NCBI RefSeq assembly: GCF_963667555.1
Contig: NZ_OY763421.1
Coordinates: forward strand, 1,815,562 to 1,879,561
Direction: 5' to 3'
Source: an uncultured Methanolobus sp.
Lineage (GTDB): Archaea > Halobacteriota > Methanosarcinia > Methanosarcinales > Methanosarcinaceae
DNA length: 64,000 nucleotides
Under the pieces are notes generated by a model. It made no database searches, had not been told where the DNA came from, and worked only from the letters and a program-made list of their open reading frames with translations. A program made the translations under genes and the position numbers. This document shows, piece after piece, positions 1 to 8,107 of the stretch (within the stretch, counting starts at the first letter, position 1; the number at the start of each line of letters is the position of its first letter).

Positions 1-548
1 TTTGACCTTGAATTGTCCACGGCGTCACCTACAAGTTCTTCGCGGAGCTGCTCCTGCATGTCATCAGATACTGAGAAGGAAATGCTTCCTATCTGGTTTG
101 CTCCTGCAGCTGTTGATCTGTCGATGATATCGCTCAGGTAATCGAGCTTTGTGGTTGTGACCTGTACGCTGTTGGATGCTGAATAACCTGTGATGGTCCT
201 TTCTCCGTCATAATTGTAGACCGGATACACGGAAACATAGGATGTCTGTATTTCCTTGTCCTCAAGTCCAAGGTCTTTGAGTTCTGATATAACAGCGCTC
301 ATTATGGCAGCATTCTCGTCAGATGCTTCCTGTGCTGTTTCGGATTGGATGACAACGCCTATGCTTAATGAGGCGGTGTCGGGGACTACCTTCTGTTCGG
401 CGTATCCGCTCATGGAAATTGTGTCTGCTGTATTCTGTACGTTGCCATCCTGTGAGATGGCATAGATCGTTAATGATAGCACTACCAGCACAACTGATAG
501 CGCGATTATAGCGAAATATGATCTGTCGTTTTTAGTGTCAGGTGACAT
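1..548 (-). CDS. SIMPL-domain (DUF541) secreted/membrane-anchored protein, 3' end outside window
   Basis: The leftward reading frame is open from the ATG at 548 to the window edge (182 codons), preceded by a strong GAGGAGG ribosome site. Residues about 10-28 form one hydrophobic segment (signal anchor). The sequence from about residue 42 (ISMSGYAEQKVVPDTASLS) matches the opening strand of the SIMPL/DUF541 family, which reads 'G.g.....PD.A.....v'. Family members are periplasmic or cell-surface proteins of poorly defined role; bacterial YggE is linked to oxidative stress. The C-terminus is missing only because the window ends. Confidence 0.8.
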   Translation of the reverse strand, partial: MSPDTKNDRSYFAIIALSVVLVVLSLTIYAISQDGNVQNTADTISMSGYAEQKVVPDTASLSIGVVIQSETAQEASDENAAIMSAVISELKDLGLEDKEIQTSYVSVYPVYNYDGERTITGYSASNSVQVTTTKLDYLSDIIDRSTAAGANQIGSISFSVSDDMQEQLREELVGDAVDNSRS

Positions 549-888
549 AATATATCCTCCTCTAGTTATCTTCCAACCGGCAATTTTCACCGGTTATTGC
601 GATTAATAGAAAGGTTCGTACATATTTAACAATTGTCTAAACTTCAAACCCGTTTGTAGCCATAAGGGGCGCTTGATAGCGATTGACATACATGTATATT
701 GAAGTACATATCTGTCCATCGTATCCTGTTTCTAAAAAAAGGGATGCTACAACATATACCTAATTTTTTGATATACGACAAGATACTTATAGAACCCGAT
801 AATATATTATTGATACGGGCTAAGCCAGAAATTATTCTATGTGGTGTGGGAACCGTGAAAACACTTTTTTACAATCAGGAGGGGTTGT
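549..888. other. Divergent intergenic region
   Basis: 340 bases between two divergently transcribed genes. It is AT-rich and must hold both promoters; a TATA-like catatttaa lies near 617-626. No conserved ORF or strong repeat was seen. A short rightward frame at 699-959 has no gene-like features and overlaps the CheF start. Confidence 0.5.
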
Positions 889-2148
889 ATGATATACGGG
901 GAGATAGAATTCATAGGAATAGCAGATATTCCGCGTATCAATACCATATTCAGTATTGATAATACGCTATGGACCCCATGGAAGGTCATTCTCAGTGATA
1001 AGGAGATGACAATAAAGACCTCTAGCACAACAATGCATCTGAATCTGGAAAGCATCCTTATTGTTGACAGACCCTTGCCACATGCCATTCTCAGTAAATT
1101 ACAGAATTCCAGCAGACATGGATCGGTCATTGTTATTGACTACAAGAAAGAGGCGACCATTGGAATAGGTGAAATTGCTTCTTCTATGATACTTGCAGGA
1201 AAGAAGTCGGATGTTTCTAATCTGAAATACATGCTGATGAGCATTTTGGGAGTGCATGCTGACCCTATCATCGGAACTATGAAACCGGAAGATATACGGC
1301 TTTTGTGCCTTCTTTCATCAGGAATTAATAGTCTGGATATGCTTATACCTATTTTTGACGGAGACGATGAATTGGTCAACAGGACCTATGCGTCTTTGAA
1401 AACCAAAGGACTTGTTGATAAATACGCTACTTTGACACCTCTTGGAATTGATCTTGTGGACAGGGTCAAGGGTATTGAGAAAAAGAAGCTTGGTTCCGAT
1501 ATTCAGGAAGATTTTGATAATCTGTCTACGGTGTGGAATTGTCTTGATTGTAACATGGGCCCATGTGATGATGAAGTCAACAGGATAATATGGAAGTTTG
1601 GTAGTTCTAAATTATGCGGAAATGTGGCTACACCTGATATTAATAAGTTCATTTGTCCGGTATCAATTGAAGCAATCGAGGTAGAGATCCCAGAGAATAC
1701 CTGTTATATGGACCTGATGATCCATACTGTGAATGATGCTTTTATTGTCCTGAAGTCACGTGATTATTCTGTGATACTGGCCATTTACGGATGTCTGAAC
1801 CTTAAAGAGGATGTGCAGATACGCATTCTGTTCTGTTTCTATCTTGGGTTTATTACGGAGACGGAGATCCTGAATTTCCTCCAGATATCTTTTTCATGTT
1901 TTGCACAGCATTGTAAGATACTGGTGGAGAATAAGCTGCTTGACTGGGAATCGAAGACTCTGACAAATGCCGGGTTGAACCTTGTACACAGGAAGATCAT
2001 CGGGGATGTTTCTGTCCTGTTCAGCTGGTCCTGTTTTGATTATAAGTCTGAGAACTTCAGGAAAATTGAGAATCAAAAGAAGCAGTGCGCTAAAAAGAAG
2101 ATACTGGATATTCTCCAGAGCAAACATGGCAATAAGATGAATGTTTAG
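889..2148 (+). CDS. CheF-like archaeal chemotaxis protein
   Basis: 419-aa soluble protein; the start is set by an AGGAGG-type ribosome site at about 877-884. The N-terminal half (strands around residues 30-110, e.g. WTPWKVILSDKEMTI and HGSVIVIDYKK) and the following winged-helix-like part (about 140-200, EDIRLLCLLSSGINSLDML, then LTPLGIDLV) resemble the CheF family. CheF is the archaeal adaptor between CheY/CheC/CheD and the archaellum motor switch. The roughly 200-residue C-terminal extension is longer than I expect for CheF. No che or archaellum genes lie in the window, so the assignment rests on pattern only. An unclassified archaeal winged-helix regulator is the alternative. Confidence 0.55.
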   Translation: MIYGEIEFIGIADIPRINTIFSIDNTLWTPWKVILSDKEMTIKTSSTTMHLNLESILIVDRPLPHAILSKLQNSSRHGSVIVIDYKKEATIGIGEIASSMILAGKKSDVSNLKYMLMSILGVHADPIIGTMKPEDIRLLCLLSSGINSLDMLIPIFDGDDELVNRTYASLKTKGLVDKYATLTPLGIDLVDRVKGIEKKKLGSDIQEDFDNLSTVWNCLDCNMGPCDDEVNRIIWKFGSSKLCGNVATPDINKFICPVSIEAIEVEIPENTCYMDLMIHTVNDAFIVLKSRDYSVILAIYGCLNLKEDVQIRILFCFYLGFITETEILNFLQISFSCFAQHCKILVENKLLDWESKTLTNAGLNLVHRKIIGDVSVLFSWSCFDYKSENFRKIENQKKQCAKKKILDILQSKHGNKMNV

Positions 2149-2158
2149 AGAGAAGAAT

Positions 2159-2205
2159 GATTATTTTTGTAATCATTATTTTTGTAATCATTATATGTAT
2201 AATCA
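2159..2205. repeat. Three tandem 15-bp units with internal dyads
   Basis: Two identical units ttatttttgtaatca (2161-2175, 2176-2190) and a third variant (2191-2205) follow the cheF-like stop. Each unit contains TGATTA...TAATCA, so the array can form small hairpins or present repeated palindromic half-sites. It lies about 50 bp upstream of the TATA box of the next gene and may be a terminator or an operator cluster. Confidence 0.7.
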
Positions 2206-2251
2206 TTTGTTGCAGAAAGACTGTTTCAATGCTCAAAGTACAAAAACAAGA

Positions 2252-2260
2252 TTATAAATA
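2252..2260 (+). promoter_or_regulatory. TATA box for the lipoprotein gene
   Basis: ttataaata, preceded by a purine-rich BRE-like acaagat, about 85 bp upstream of the ATG at 2342. A start site about 25 bp downstream would give a leader of roughly 60 nt. Confidence 0.5.
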
Positions 2261-2341
2261 TCGAAACGAAGTACCTTTAGAAATATCTTTGATATCATGG
2301 GGTGGTTACATCAAAGACCTTATGTTGATGGTGGAAAGATC

Positions 2342-2887
2342 ATGAGAGCAAAGAAATTAATGATTACTTTTTGCGTGCTGTGTGTATTGCTGTGTGCTGC
2401 GGTTATGACCAGCGGTTGCACAGATGATAACATCAGTAGCAACGATGATAACAGTAAAAACAGTGATAATAGTGACAGTAACAACAATAGCAATGTAGAT
2501 TACGCCACATATTCAGATCCTGAAAACGGATTTACCGTAAGATACCCTGTTACCTGGGAAAAAATGGAAATGAGTAGCAGAGTGACGTTCAAGAACAACG
2601 AAACAAATGCAATTGCCAACATAGGTGTATTAAGTATGTCTTCACTGGGTGCGGCTACACTTGAAGAAGTGGTCGATTCCTATGGCACTCCCGGCGGCGA
2701 ATATACTACTTTCAACGGATATGAGGCGTATGAAATAGTAGAGAGCGATCCATCCGATATGGATACCAGAGATATCTTTTTCATTGACGGCGACAGGTTG
2801 TTCATTCTGGGTTATATCAGCTATCAGGAAAATGAAGATGATATTGAAACTATGAATACGATCCTTGAATCTATTAGTGTGGAATAA
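2342..2887 (+). CDS. PsbP-like lipoprotein
   Basis: 181 aa from the ATG at 2342 (ribosome site GGTGG at 2331). It has a lipoprotein signal with hydrophobic residues 8-20 and lipobox TSGC. A low-complexity Asn/Asp/Ser linker (about 25-50) follows, then a compact domain opening YSDPENGFTVRYPVTWE, the pattern of PsbP-related domains in archaeal surface lipoproteins. It is expected to be tethered to the outer face of the membrane; its ligand is unknown. It probably has its own promoter. Confidence 0.75.
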   Translation: MRAKKLMITFCVLCVLLCAAVMTSGCTDDNISSNDDNSKNSDNSDSNNNSNVDYATYSDPENGFTVRYPVTWEKMEMSSRVTFKNNETNAIANIGVLSMSSLGAATLEEVVDSYGTPGGEYTTFNGYEAYEIVESDPSDMDTRDIFFIDGDRLFILGYISYQENEDDIETMNTILESISVE

Positions 2888-3035
2888 TGGTTTTTCGTGT
2901 CCTGATTGTGCTCTTCTGAGATGGAGGGTGCGATTTTGGATTTTATATTCAAATAACAAACTAATATTATAGTGTACTATTTTTTCCGCAGAAGAACATT
3001 TTAAAAATTAAAAATGTGGATTCGACATATCTGCC

Positions 3036-3273
3036 CTAATCGACAACATTGTACCCAAGATTCCCCAGGTTATTGAATATCTTCTTTCCGAATGACGGTA
3101 TGAATGCAATGTACGGTTTCTCCTTCATGTTGTTGTGCTCTATCAAAAAACCGATATGTGTCTGTATAGAACCGTCATCCTGCCTGACCTTCTTATGCCT
3201 TCTGATGACCACAACGTTCTCCCTTTTGATCTCCACCCGTGTCAGGAGTCCTTTTATCCTGACTTCCCATTGA
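3036..3273 (-). pseudogene. 3' part of a small gene cut by the IS element (PH-like fold suspected)
   Basis: The leftward frame runs out of the IS end and encodes WEVRIKGLLTRVEIKRENVV...YIAFIPSFGKKIFNNLGNLGY then stop. The beta-rich pattern and closing helix resemble bacterial/archaeal PH-like domains. The matching upstream part lies on the other side of the IS (4916-5061). Its apparent initiator methionine is contributed by the IS terminal repeat, so it is not a natural start. Confidence 0.55.
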
Positions 3274-3274
3274 A

Positions 3275-4828
3275 TTAGGCACATATTCCAAGTGTATCTA
3301 ATATCTCCTTTTGTTTTTTTGTCCTTTCCATGACAATTTGTTCTCCTTCTTGCAGAAGGAGAATTTTGTTCTTTTCAAGCTGCATGATCAAGCTTTCAAC
3401 AGAGAACTTTTTGTTAAGTTTTACCTCTTTCATTTCCTTCATCAGCTTCATTCTAATGATTAAAGAAACAAAACAGATGAACAGATACCCTTTGAAAGTA
3501 CTGTTTTTCTTGACATTGGCCGGAGTAACTTCTATGTAATTTTTAAGTGAATAGAAACCTTTCTCAACTATATCCTTGCTTCTGTAAAGCGAAAGACACT
3601 CATCCCACTCCAGATCTCCCCTATACAGGAGGATGAATTTTCCCATCTTGTTAACTTTTTGTGACACTGCATTCTTCTTTACTGTGATTTCAAATTTGTT
3701 GTCCTTGATTTTCCATGTCAAATACGAAGCATATCTCTTTGCCACACTAATGAACACCTTTTTATGATCCATCCAAGGTCTTAATTCTACCTTCTCAAGC
3801 ATTTCAAGCGTTGCATGAAGACCTTTGAAAAAACTATTTCTTTCCTGTTGCTCTCGCTTTTGATCGTAATAAGCATAACCTTTTACGTTCAGTTCTCCAA
3901 TGTTGATGTCGATCTGCATCGTGAAAACAGGTTCACTTTCGTAGACATTGAGATACTGAGGATCAAATATCGTTTTGTGTATCTCGGACATTTTTTCCTT
4001 GACACTTTTAATTGTTTGTGAAGGAGGAACTATGAAAGAGAGATCGTTGGATACAAGTGATTTGATGTTAGCTGTTGAAAAGAATCCTTTATCCATGATC
4101 AAAGTATAATCATGAACCCCTTCCTCCTGAAGCTTTTTGATCGTGTTTTTCAATGTAGTTACATCCGATATACTTCCAGGATACAGGTCGTACATCACAG
4201 GAATCCCCTTTTCCTTATCCACGATCATCGAGAAGTTTATCTGTGGCAGTTCTAGATTATCTCTATTATAACCATACTCCAGGAGGCTGATCATCTGCGA
4301 ATAAGTCGAAATGGAGGTGATGTCATAAACAAGAGTGTTGGAAGTGCATACCTCTTTTATCAAAGACCTTGAGAAATCAATATGTACAGCACTATTTCCA
4401 ATTAAGTCCAGAAGGTTTGAGATGGATTGGGAAGATAAAGGCAGCTGTGGATGGTCCTTGGAGAGAATAGTACCTTCATACCATTCCTCAATATGATCAT
4501 ATGCTAGCGGTTTTATTATATGGTTCATCGCAAGGGTCAGGATTGACCACGCTTGTTTTTCTGTGAAGGTTCTGCTAAGCAGCAGATCAAGTTTTAGCTC
4601 CTCAACTATTTTTAAGAGGGGAAGGTACTCTCCATAGGAGAGTACCTTTTCAGGGAGGGATATCAATGGTTTCTTTTGAGAGCGAACTTTTAGTGGTTGA
4701 TCATTCACAAGTTTCCCAAGATACTTACTCTTCTGTCGAATCTTCTTTTGTACAGGATCGTAATAGGGCGTGATCTCATAGAGGTATTCGATTCCCTTTA
4801 TGACTTTTACTCTTGTAAACGGTTTCAT
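3275..4828 (-). CDS. DDE transposase, IS1634 family
   Basis: 517 aa from the ATG at 4828 (a TTG at 4837 is possible). It carries an IS4-superfamily DDE core: the first Asp in YDITSISTY (about 170), the second in MDKGFF (about 247), and the Glu in EKGFYSLKN (about 430) within a Y-(2)-R/K-x-IVEKGFY-type C1 signature. The N-terminal lead (YYDPVQKKIRQKSKYLGK) is typical of IS1634. The reading frame is uninterrupted, so the element may be active. Confidence 0.9.
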   Translation of the reverse strand: MKPFTRVKVIKGIEYLYEITPYYDPVQKKIRQKSKYLGKLVNDQPLKVRSQKKPLISLPEKVLSYGEYLPLLKIVEELKLDLLLSRTFTEKQAWSILTLAMNHIIKPLAYDHIEEWYEGTILSKDHPQLPLSSQSISNLLDLIGNSAVHIDFSRSLIKEVCTSNTLVYDITSISTYSQMISLLEYGYNRDNLELPQINFSMIVDKEKGIPVMYDLYPGSISDVTTLKNTIKKLQEEGVHDYTLIMDKGFFSTANIKSLVSNDLSFIVPPSQTIKSVKEKMSEIHKTIFDPQYLNVYESEPVFTMQIDINIGELNVKGYAYYDQKREQQERNSFFKGLHATLEMLEKVELRPWMDHKKVFISVAKRYASYLTWKIKDNKFEITVKKNAVSQKVNKMGKFILLYRGDLEWDECLSLYRSKDIVEKGFYSLKNYIEVTPANVKKNSTFKGYLFICFVSLIIRMKLMKEMKEVKLNKKFSVESLIMQLEKNKILLLQEGEQIVMERTKKQKEILDTLGICA

Positions 4829-4915
4829 TATGCACAATAATTAGGCACATAAGAATAAATGTTTTTCGATATGGAAAAGACTGAAAAGGAAGTAAAAAGG
4901 AGGAGTTGTGCCTAA
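3275..4915 (-). mobile_element. IS1634-type insertion sequence (IS4 superfamily), complete
   Basis: 1641 bp bounded by inverted ends TTAGGCACA (3275-3283) and its complement (4907-4915). It contains one intact transposase whose stop codon is formed by the left terminal repeat. A third copy of the end motif (ttaggcacat) lies internally at 4841-4850, just upstream of the transposase start. No clear target duplication is visible; instead the host bases flanking the IS form a 12-bp inverted repeat (CCTGACTTCCCA at 3259-3270 and its complement right of 4915). Confidence 0.85.
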
Positions 4916-5061
4916 CTTACTGGGAAGTCAGGTTTTATAGTTATCTTGTTCTCATCAGCCTTTAATTTCAGGAACGGTCCTGATGAATATGAAAAGTTCT
5001 TTTCGTCCTTGCCCCTGTAAAGGCCCCCGTATGCTGTATATGTTGCTATTTCATCAACTCC
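4916..5061 (-). pseudogene. 5' part of the gene split by the IS element
   Basis: Leftward frame after a stop at 5062-5064. It encodes IATYTAYGGLYRGKDEKNFS, then SGPFLKLKADENKITIKPDFP, running into the IS. It complements the fragment at 3036-3273 (KPDFP...WEVRIKG). No start codon remains, so the gene was probably already decayed, or its first codons were lost. Confidence 0.5.
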
Positions 5062-5382
5062 TTATAGGTTTTCCACCAGGTCTGTGGCTCCTGATATGAA
5101 TCTATCATGAGGTTCCGGTGGTCTGCGGCATGTTTGCCTTTCCCGATAATCGTTAATTATAAAATAATAGCCTTCGTTATATTTAAATATATAGATAAAA
5201 TATGAGCAAAAATAAAGATTTTGGAGGTAGTTGATTTTAGCCTGCTCTCGTATGCTCCTTATACCGAAGGATTGTTCGACGTATAGATGTGGGCTGTATT
5301 CTGCTTAAGCTTAGATTATATCTCAAAATAAAATTATGAAAATAGGAACCTTTATTATTTTGAACAGTGTTTTAGTTGTAAT
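5062..5382. other. AT-rich intergenic region
   Basis: 320 bases between the IS-split pseudogene and the next gene. No ORF of substance. TATA-like stretches lie at 5179-5200 (ttatatttaaatatatag), with weaker ones nearer 5340-5360. Nothing else was recognised. Confidence 0.4.
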
Positions 5383-6672
5383 ATGCAGTATTTTATTTTG
5401 GATTTGCTTTCAGCAGAAGTGAACAGAGAAATTCTACTTTCGTGTTCTATATTTGGTTATGCTTTGTTCTTTATATATTTCTATGGAAGTAAATCATGGA
5501 CTGATTTTTCAGAGATAGATAAAGTGGGCATATCTCTCGTTTTTGGTTTTATTACATTTTATTTCTTGCTTCTTCCGTTGTATACTCTTTTAACTGCCTT
5601 TAGTAATATTATCAATTTCACAAGTGAAGATATGATAATGAATCCTGTTGCTGATGTATCTTTATACAGAACTGGATTTTTTCTTTTAATTGGCTACCTG
5701 ATTGCTTATAGGAAGAAAGCTAAAGTTGCCCTGATTGAAAGCAAAAAGTTGCATATACGTATTAATAATGGTATTTTGATATTACTTCTGTTGATTTTAG
5801 TAGTCATGGCTCTATCTGAGATAATTAGTCTGGCTGCAACACATTACTCAGTTTACCTTATGCATTTTGCATATGTATGTCTTTCATGCTCGCTTCCGAT
5901 TATATTTTTGTTGTTTATAAACATAGCAATCTTTTTTGAAGAAAATGAGAAAGTACACTCACTTGTAATATTAGAAAAGCTGAATATATCATCACGTTTA
6001 AAATTTTTCGTGGTAGCTCTTATTTTGTTATCATTTATAGGAATTGGTACAGCCTCATTAATTCCTAGTGTTGATGAAGAAGATTGGAAGACTGTAATTG
6101 TTGTAGATGAGTTTCCAGTTGAGCATAATTTGTCACGTATTTCAGCTGATAAAATAGTTTACCGGCATTATACAATTAATCATCCTCTCGCTTTAGACTG
6201 GGTAAGGGTTGAGACGGAATACAATGTAGTTAGTGCATCGAAGGGAGGATTTAACAGGAAAACTACAGACTACTATGTAAATGATAATTATTTTATTATC
6301 AATGAAATCAATGAAACTAAAGTATCTGTAGTGATGACTGATGAGATATGCATGGACAATGTGGTATCTTTAGATGCAGAGATTCCAGAATATAAAAATG
6401 AAACATGTTATGCAAAAATACACCTAGTAAACAATTTACCTGTAACATTGCAAATTCAAGATTTCTCATTTGATTTGCATGATAACTACAAGCCCGTAAA
6501 AGTGGTTGTTAATTACAATAGATCAGGAGAGTTAAAATCTTATTCATGGACAGAAAACAATACAGAGAGGGATATTGTGACTGTTAAAGGGAGCGATCTA
6601 CTCATACGCTGTTATGACTTAGATGAGGTAAATGATAGTGTCGATGTTTATGCCGTTTTGAAGCTAAAATAA
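5383..6672 (+). CDS. Multi-pass membrane protein with C-terminal extracytoplasmic domain, unknown function
   Basis: 429 aa. Hydrophobic segments at about residues 18-35, 48-75, 97-110, 127-150, 160-185 and 205-228 are followed by a roughly 200-residue polar, beta-rich tail with many Asn-x-Ser/Thr sites. No family was recognised. Its low GC content and its position between an IS and an integrase remnant beside tRNA-Gly suggest it is a leftover of a decayed integrated element. The final codons overlap the antisense integrase remnant. Confidence 0.65.
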   Translation: MQYFILDLLSAEVNREILLSCSIFGYALFFIYFYGSKSWTDFSEIDKVGISLVFGFITFYFLLLPLYTLLTAFSNIINFTSEDMIMNPVADVSLYRTGFFLLIGYLIAYRKKAKVALIESKKLHIRINNGILILLLLILVVMALSEIISLAATHYSVYLMHFAYVCLSCSLPIIFLLFINIAIFFEENEKVHSLVILEKLNISSRLKFFVVALILLSFIGIGTASLIPSVDEEDWKTVIVVDEFPVEHNLSRISADKIVYRHYTINHPLALDWVRVETEYNVVSASKGGFNRKTTDYYVNDNYFIINEINETKVSVVMTDEICMDNVVSLDAEIPEYKNETCYAKIHLVNNLPVTLQIQDFSFDLHDNYKPVKVVVNYNRSGELKSYSWTENNTERDIVTVKGSDLLIRCYDLDEVNDSVDVYAVLKLK

Positions 6673-6826
6673 GCAATTTAACTGAGGTACACAAGACAGA
6701 TACTCTTTTCTCACCAGTTCCGGATCAAATTCCAGGTAATTATTAGCCCAGGTCTTTTTCTTTAATGAATCTCCCCTGAGCCATTGATGTAAACTTCCTG
6801 CATCCTGCTCTAAAACCAAAAGAAAA
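6664..6826 (-). pseudogene. C-terminal remnant of a tyrosine integrase
   Basis: The leftward frame encodes QDAGSLHQWLRGDS, then FDPELVRKEYLSCVPQL and a stop. It aligns with the C-termini of the two intact integrases in this window (RQWLRGDAP...MYLKCVPQL at 35.2 kb; WLRGDAPQ...HYLRHIPKL at 15.5 kb). The rest of the gene is gone. It lies immediately downstream of tRNA-Gly (same strand), the usual place for an integrase at a tRNA attachment site. Confidence 0.7.
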
Positions 6827-6866
6827 AGTCATCTAACAATCTTAATTTCAAGAAAAAAAAGTTGAG

Positions 6867-6938
6867 TGCGCCGACCGGGATTCGAACCCGGGTTTAAGGC
6901 TTGGAAGGCCTCAGTCATAGCCGCTAAACCACCAGCGC
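6867..6938 (-). tRNA. tRNA-Gly (anticodon TCC)
   Basis: 72-nt cloverleaf on the reverse strand: acceptor GCGCTGG/TCGGCGC plus discriminator A, D-arm with GTTTAGCGGC, anticodon stem-loop GAGGC-CTTCCAA-GCCTT giving TCC, and T-arm CCGGG-TTCGAAT-CCCGG. No CCA is encoded and no intron is seen. Confidence 0.95.
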
Positions 6939-7042
6939 AGTTTGAACACCCAATACAGTGTTTTTTCCAATATAATCTTTTCGCCTGATAATGAATATAA
7001 TCTGGAATTGTATTTAAAGGCGGAGGTCATTCACTAATTCGG

Positions 7043-8074
7043 ATGGAACAGGAACACTCAGACGAAGCGATCCGCACTGAAGGGATAAGCAAACATTACG
7101 AGCAGGTAAAAGCTGTAAAAGGCATCAACATTGAGGTCAAAAAAGGAGAGCTTTTCGGCTTGCTAGGACCCAATGGAGCAGGGAAATCAACACTCATAGG
7201 GATGCTTGCCACAATGCTCAGGCCAACTGAAGGAACTGCCCGGGTCTGGGGACATGACATCAGGAGCGAAGCTACAGAAGTGCGCATGTCCATAGGAGTA
7301 GTGTTCCAGGGCACCACCCTTGACCAGAAACTCACCGGGCGCGAGAACCTTGACATTCACGGCAGGCTCTACGGACTCGGGAAGAAAGAACGCCATGAGC
7401 GCATCAATGAAGTGCTCAAACTCGTAGAGCTCAACGACTGGGCTGACGAGGTGGTGCAAAAATATTCAGGAGGAATGATGCGCAGGCTCGAGATAGCAAG
7501 AGGACTCATGCACCATCCTAACGTACTCTTCCTTGACGAACCCACCCTCGGACTTGATCCCCAGACAAGGAACCATACCTGGGAATACATCAAGAAGCTC
7601 AACCAGGAAAAGAACATCACCATGATCCTCACCACCCACTACATGGAAGAGGCGGACATGCTCTGCAACCACATAGCCATCATCGACCACGGTGAGATTA
7701 TCGCCGAAGGTACTCCCGCAGAACTCAAAGCAGAACTCGGCGGAGATATCATAACCCTCACCTTCAGCAGTGAAGATGAAGCCTCAAAGATGGTGGAACA
7801 CTACAAGAATCACAAGAACCATAATCCTGACAAAAAGGAAATAACCACCACCGGTGCATCCATCCGCATAACCGCAACAGACGGTGAAAGAACAATACCG
7901 GAACTCATGAAGATAAGCACCGACCTGAATCTTCACATAGAATCCGTCAGCCTGAGAAAACCAACCCTTGATGACGTATTCCTTCATCACACCGGCAAGA
8001 ACATAAGATACTCAGGACCTGATGACCGTAAAAGAAGACGCGGCATAAGGCGCATGAGCCGCAATGCCAGATGA
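7043..8074 (+). CDS. ABC transporter ATP-binding protein, DrrA-type
   Basis: 343 aa. Walker A GPNGAGKST (42-50), signature YSGGMMRRLEIARG (about 141), Walker B VLFLDEPTLGLDP (about 161-173) and the H-loop TTHYMEEAD place it with DrrA/CcmA-like ABC-2 exporters of drugs or lipids. A C-terminal regulatory domain (about 235-320) precedes a very basic tail (RKRRRGIRR). DrrA partners are membrane permeases (ABC-2), normally encoded next door; here the next gene is convergent uvrB, so the permease is elsewhere or lost. A purine-rich GGAGG lies somewhat far (about 17 nt) upstream of the start. Confidence 0.85.
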   Translation: MEQEHSDEAIRTEGISKHYEQVKAVKGINIEVKKGELFGLLGPNGAGKSTLIGMLATMLRPTEGTARVWGHDIRSEATEVRMSIGVVFQGTTLDQKLTGRENLDIHGRLYGLGKKERHERINEVLKLVELNDWADEVVQKYSGGMMRRLEIARGLMHHPNVLFLDEPTLGLDPQTRNHTWEYIKKLNQEKNITMILTTHYMEEADMLCNHIAIIDHGEIIAEGTPAELKAELGGDIITLTFSSEDEASKMVEHYKNHKNHNPDKKEITTTGASIRITATDGERTIPELMKISTDLNLHIESVSLRKPTLDDVFLHHTGKNIRYSGPDDRKRRRGIRRMSRNAR

Positions 8075-8107
8075 CCGATAAAAATTATAAACGTCATCAC
8101 AGAATAA

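Noticed and set aside
2157..2345. 62-aa rightward ORF
   Set aside because: Its first part is the translated 15-mer repeat array; the lipoprotein start at 2342 has a proper ribosome site and lipobox.
7043..8074. ABC gene as part of a complete exporter operon
   Set aside because: No permease gene is adjacent; the next gene is convergent uvrB.
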